A stretch of 8,157 nt of DNA, taken from positions 1 to 8,157 of the forward strand of contig JAZNVP010000004.1 of the NCBI GenBank assembly GCA_045592865.1, read 5' to 3'. Below the pieces are notes generated by a model. It saw nothing but the letters and a program-made list of their open reading frames with translations, was not told the DNA's origin and did not search any database. This document shows positions 6,778 through 8,157 of this stretch, one piece after another; the stretch's first letter is position 1, and each line of letters starts with the position of its first letter. Position numbers and translations under genes: made by a program. The DNA is from RGIG9114 sp045592865 (GTDB lineage Bacteria; Bacillota; Clostridia; Oscillospirales; JAGBHD01).

Positions 6778-7393
6778 ATTCATTTATAAGCTTTAAGATC
6801 TCGTCTGCCTCTTCTTTCATAGGCGGATAATTTTTTTCTTTCAGTAATTCTTCGGTTACTATTGGAGAGGACAGAATATAGCCGAAATGCCCCTTTTCTT
6901 TTAAAGCGGCAATTTCCTTTTCGTCCTTAACTGAAACGAAAAGTCTGTCCGTAACGGAAGGTGACAGAAAGTCTTCTACCTTCTCTGTGACGGCAATGAT
7001 ATCCGCACCTGCCGAAACCGAAATAGCGGCGAGGCTCGGGTTGGTTTCTTCCGAAAGAACGATAAGCCCTAATTTTTTTGCGTATTTAATTATTTTTTCT
7101 TCCGCCCTTTTCAGAACAACCATCTTTGCGCCGTTTTTTCTTGCCTCTCTGATCTCTTTTTTGGAAGAGCCTATCTCGGCGCCAATGATTATATCCTCAC
7201 CAAATCGGTCGGATAAAAGAAGCATATTGGAAAGGCACTGCCTCTTGTTTTCTCTCGGGATAGGAACGATACAAGCGGGAACGTCGGCTTTGAAAAGCTC
7301 GGCGGTAACTCTGAGAATCTCGTATCTTCCAACCCCCTCTAAATAAACGATAAGGCGGCCGTTATAGATGCTTTCGGCTGAATATCTTTTCAT
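6776..7393 (-). CDS. KDPG-aldolase-like (Eda-type) barrel protein lacking the catalytic lysine
   Basis: The 205-residue protein follows the class I KDPG/KHG aldolase pattern: LIVYLEGV (14-21, cf. IxxVLRG), a helix, then DIIIGAEIGSSKKEIREARK (67-86, cf. IGAGTVLxPEQxxxAxxAGA), NGAKMVVLK (87-95), and SAGADIIAV (127-135, cf. GADALKLFPA). By eye, the Schiff-base lysine aligns with A134, the glutamate of the EVTLR strand with I42, and the threonine of GAGTV with I74, so classical aldolase activity is unlikely. Length is near the family's usual 205-215. GAGG, six bases before the ATG at 7393, overlaps the end of the upstream DUF1846 gene (9-base gap), so they form an operon. It may be a pseudoenzyme or bind another ligand; the family assignment is moderate. 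Confidence 0.65.
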   Translation of the reverse strand: MKRYSAESIYNGRLIVYLEGVGRYEILRVTAELFKADVPACIVPIPRENKRQCLSNMLLLSDRFGEDIIIGAEIGSSKKEIREARKNGAKMVVLKRAEEKIIKYAKKLGLIVLSEETNPSLAAISVSAGADIIAVTEKVEDFLSPSVTDRLFVSVKDEKEIAALKEKGHFGYILSSPIVTEELLKEKNYPPMKEEADEILKLINE

Positions 7394-7402
7394 GTTTATC
7401 CT

Positions 7403-8157
7403 CTATTTTGCGTGATAAAGTTTTTTGGTCTGGTATTTAGGTTGGCAGGTAACGTTTATGCCAAGCTTTTTAAGGGTCTTGTCATCGATCTGCGAGAGAA
7501 TAACGCTTGAATGAAGTTCGCAACCCTTAAGCCGAGGCAACTGATCGAGAGCCTTTTCTGCGAGTGGGTTGGTCGCGGCGCAGATAGCAAGAGCGATAAG
7601 CACCTCGTCGGTATGAAGTCTCGGATTGTGGTTTCCGAGAAAATCTATCTTAAGATGCTGAATGGGCTCTATCGTTGCAGGGGAAATAAGGTGAATTTCG
7701 TCGAGTATTCCCGCAAGAGCCTTTAAAGCGTTAAGAAGAACCGCCGCAGATGAACCGAGAAGACTCGAAGTTTTGCCGGTTATAATTCTGCCGTCGGACA
7801 GTTCAATAGCCGCAGCAGGAGCACCGGTGAGTTCTGCCTTGGTGAGAGCCGCGCTTATAACGGGACGGTCGGAGTCAGTTATTCCTGCCTGCTTCATCAG
7901 AAGTTCAAGTTTATATACCGCATCGTCGTTTTCTTCGCCCTGAAGCTGATTGCAAAGGGCAGTATAGTAACGGCGGATGATCTCTTTTTTGGAAGCCTTA
8001 ACCGTAACCTCGTCGTCAATAATGCAGTTTCCCGCCATATTAACGCCCATATCGGTAGGGGAGTTATAGGGGGAAACCCCGTAGATCATATCGAACATCG
8101 CGTTAAGAACGGGGAATATCTCAACGTCACGGTTGTAGTTGACCGCCTTCTCACCAT
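7403..8157 (-). CDS. UPF0371/DUF1846 family protein, C-terminal 250 residues (5' end outside window)
   Basis: The frame is open to the window edge, so the ATG at 8098 is internal: the codons before it read GEKAVNYNRDVEIFPVLNA, itself conserved in this family. Other hallmarks are SPYNSPTDMGVNMAG (nt 8030-8074), EIIRRYY, the LPDG-like 'LSDGRIITGKTSSLLG', HLISPATIEPIQHLK, NPRLHTDEVLIAL, ATNPLA and the C-terminal 'KYQTKKLYHAK'. Full-length members have about 500 residues, so about half is missing. Family members are conserved in Firmicutes and Actinobacteria, are soluble, and have no firmly assigned reaction that I can state. The aldolase-like gene follows after 9 bases, suggesting a shared substrate or pathway (inference). 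Confidence 0.93.
   Translation of the reverse strand, partial: GEKAVNYNRDVEIFPVLNAMFDMIYGVSPYNSPTDMGVNMAGNCIIDDEVTVKASKKEIIRRYYTALCNQLQGEENDDAVYKLELLMKQAGITDSDRPVISAALTKAELTGAPAAAIELSDGRIITGKTSSLLGSSAAVLLNALKALAGILDEIHLISPATIEPIQHLKIDFLGNHNPRLHTDEVLIALAICAATNPLAEKALDQLPRLKGCELHSSVILSQIDDKTLKKLGINVTCQPKYQTKKLYHAK

Noticed and set aside
6598..6783. 61-codon minus-strand open frame across the convergence point
   Set aside because: It runs through two strong terminators and into the TSCPD-like gene; the product is not protein-like.
6987..7346. 119-codon plus-strand open frame
   Set aside because: Antisense to the aldolase-like gene. The sense frame has a ribosome site, operon spacing and family motifs; this one has none.
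8096..8098. ATG at 8098 as the start of the DUF1846 gene
   Set aside because: The same frame continues upstream to the window edge with residues conserved in the family (NYNRDVEIFPVLNA), so this methionine is internal.

Overview
The window looks like ordinary chromosomal DNA from an anaerobic Firmicute of the class Clostridia, probably an uncultured Oscillospiraceae/Ruminococcaceae-type gut bacterium. The grounds are strong AGGAG-type ribosome binding sites, a SpoIID-type protein, a low-GC Gram-positive style Lon N-terminus, a UPF0371/DUF1846 protein, a TIGR03905-type four-cysteine mini-protein, and short intergenic gaps with strong factor-independent terminators. I place it no closer than the class. 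I see no rRNA, tRNA, CRISPR array, insertion sequence or phage gene.

Left block (1-1257, minus strand): an eight-helix membrane protein of unknown function (358-1182) is followed after 3 bases by the start of lon (354 down to the window edge). The two are almost certainly co-transcribed from a promoter at 1229-1257.

Middle block (1287-6655, plus strand): a short, divergent SpoIID-domain protein (1287-2054) comes first. Next is a two-gene alpha-glucan degradation unit: glycogen/maltodextrin phosphorylase (2115-4493) and a cytoplasmic GH13 alpha-glycosidase (4505-6352), with a clear promoter (2055-2083) just after the SpoIID stop codon. The phosphorylase makes glucose-1-phosphate from alpha-1,4 chains, and the GH13 enzyme probably handles limit dextrins and short oligosaccharides. 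A palindrome overlaps the GH13 stop codon, and then comes an 81-residue TSCPD-like four-cysteine protein (6410-6655).

Convergence point (6656-6775): two strong, bidirectional-looking terminators flank a roughly 55-base spacer with its own small hairpin and a 7-base tandem repeat. The spacer might be a dispersed intergenic repeat.

Right block (6776-8157, minus strand): the C-terminal 250 residues of a UPF0371/DUF1846 protein, followed after 9 bases by a KDPG-aldolase-like barrel protein (6776-7393) that appears to lack the Schiff-base lysine.

No convincing new multi-gene system is present. The items most worth a second look are the aldolase-like protein without its catalytic lysine and its pairing with DUF1846, the SpoIID homologue that seems to lack the catalytic glutamate, the lon-coupled membrane protein, and the inter-terminator spacer.
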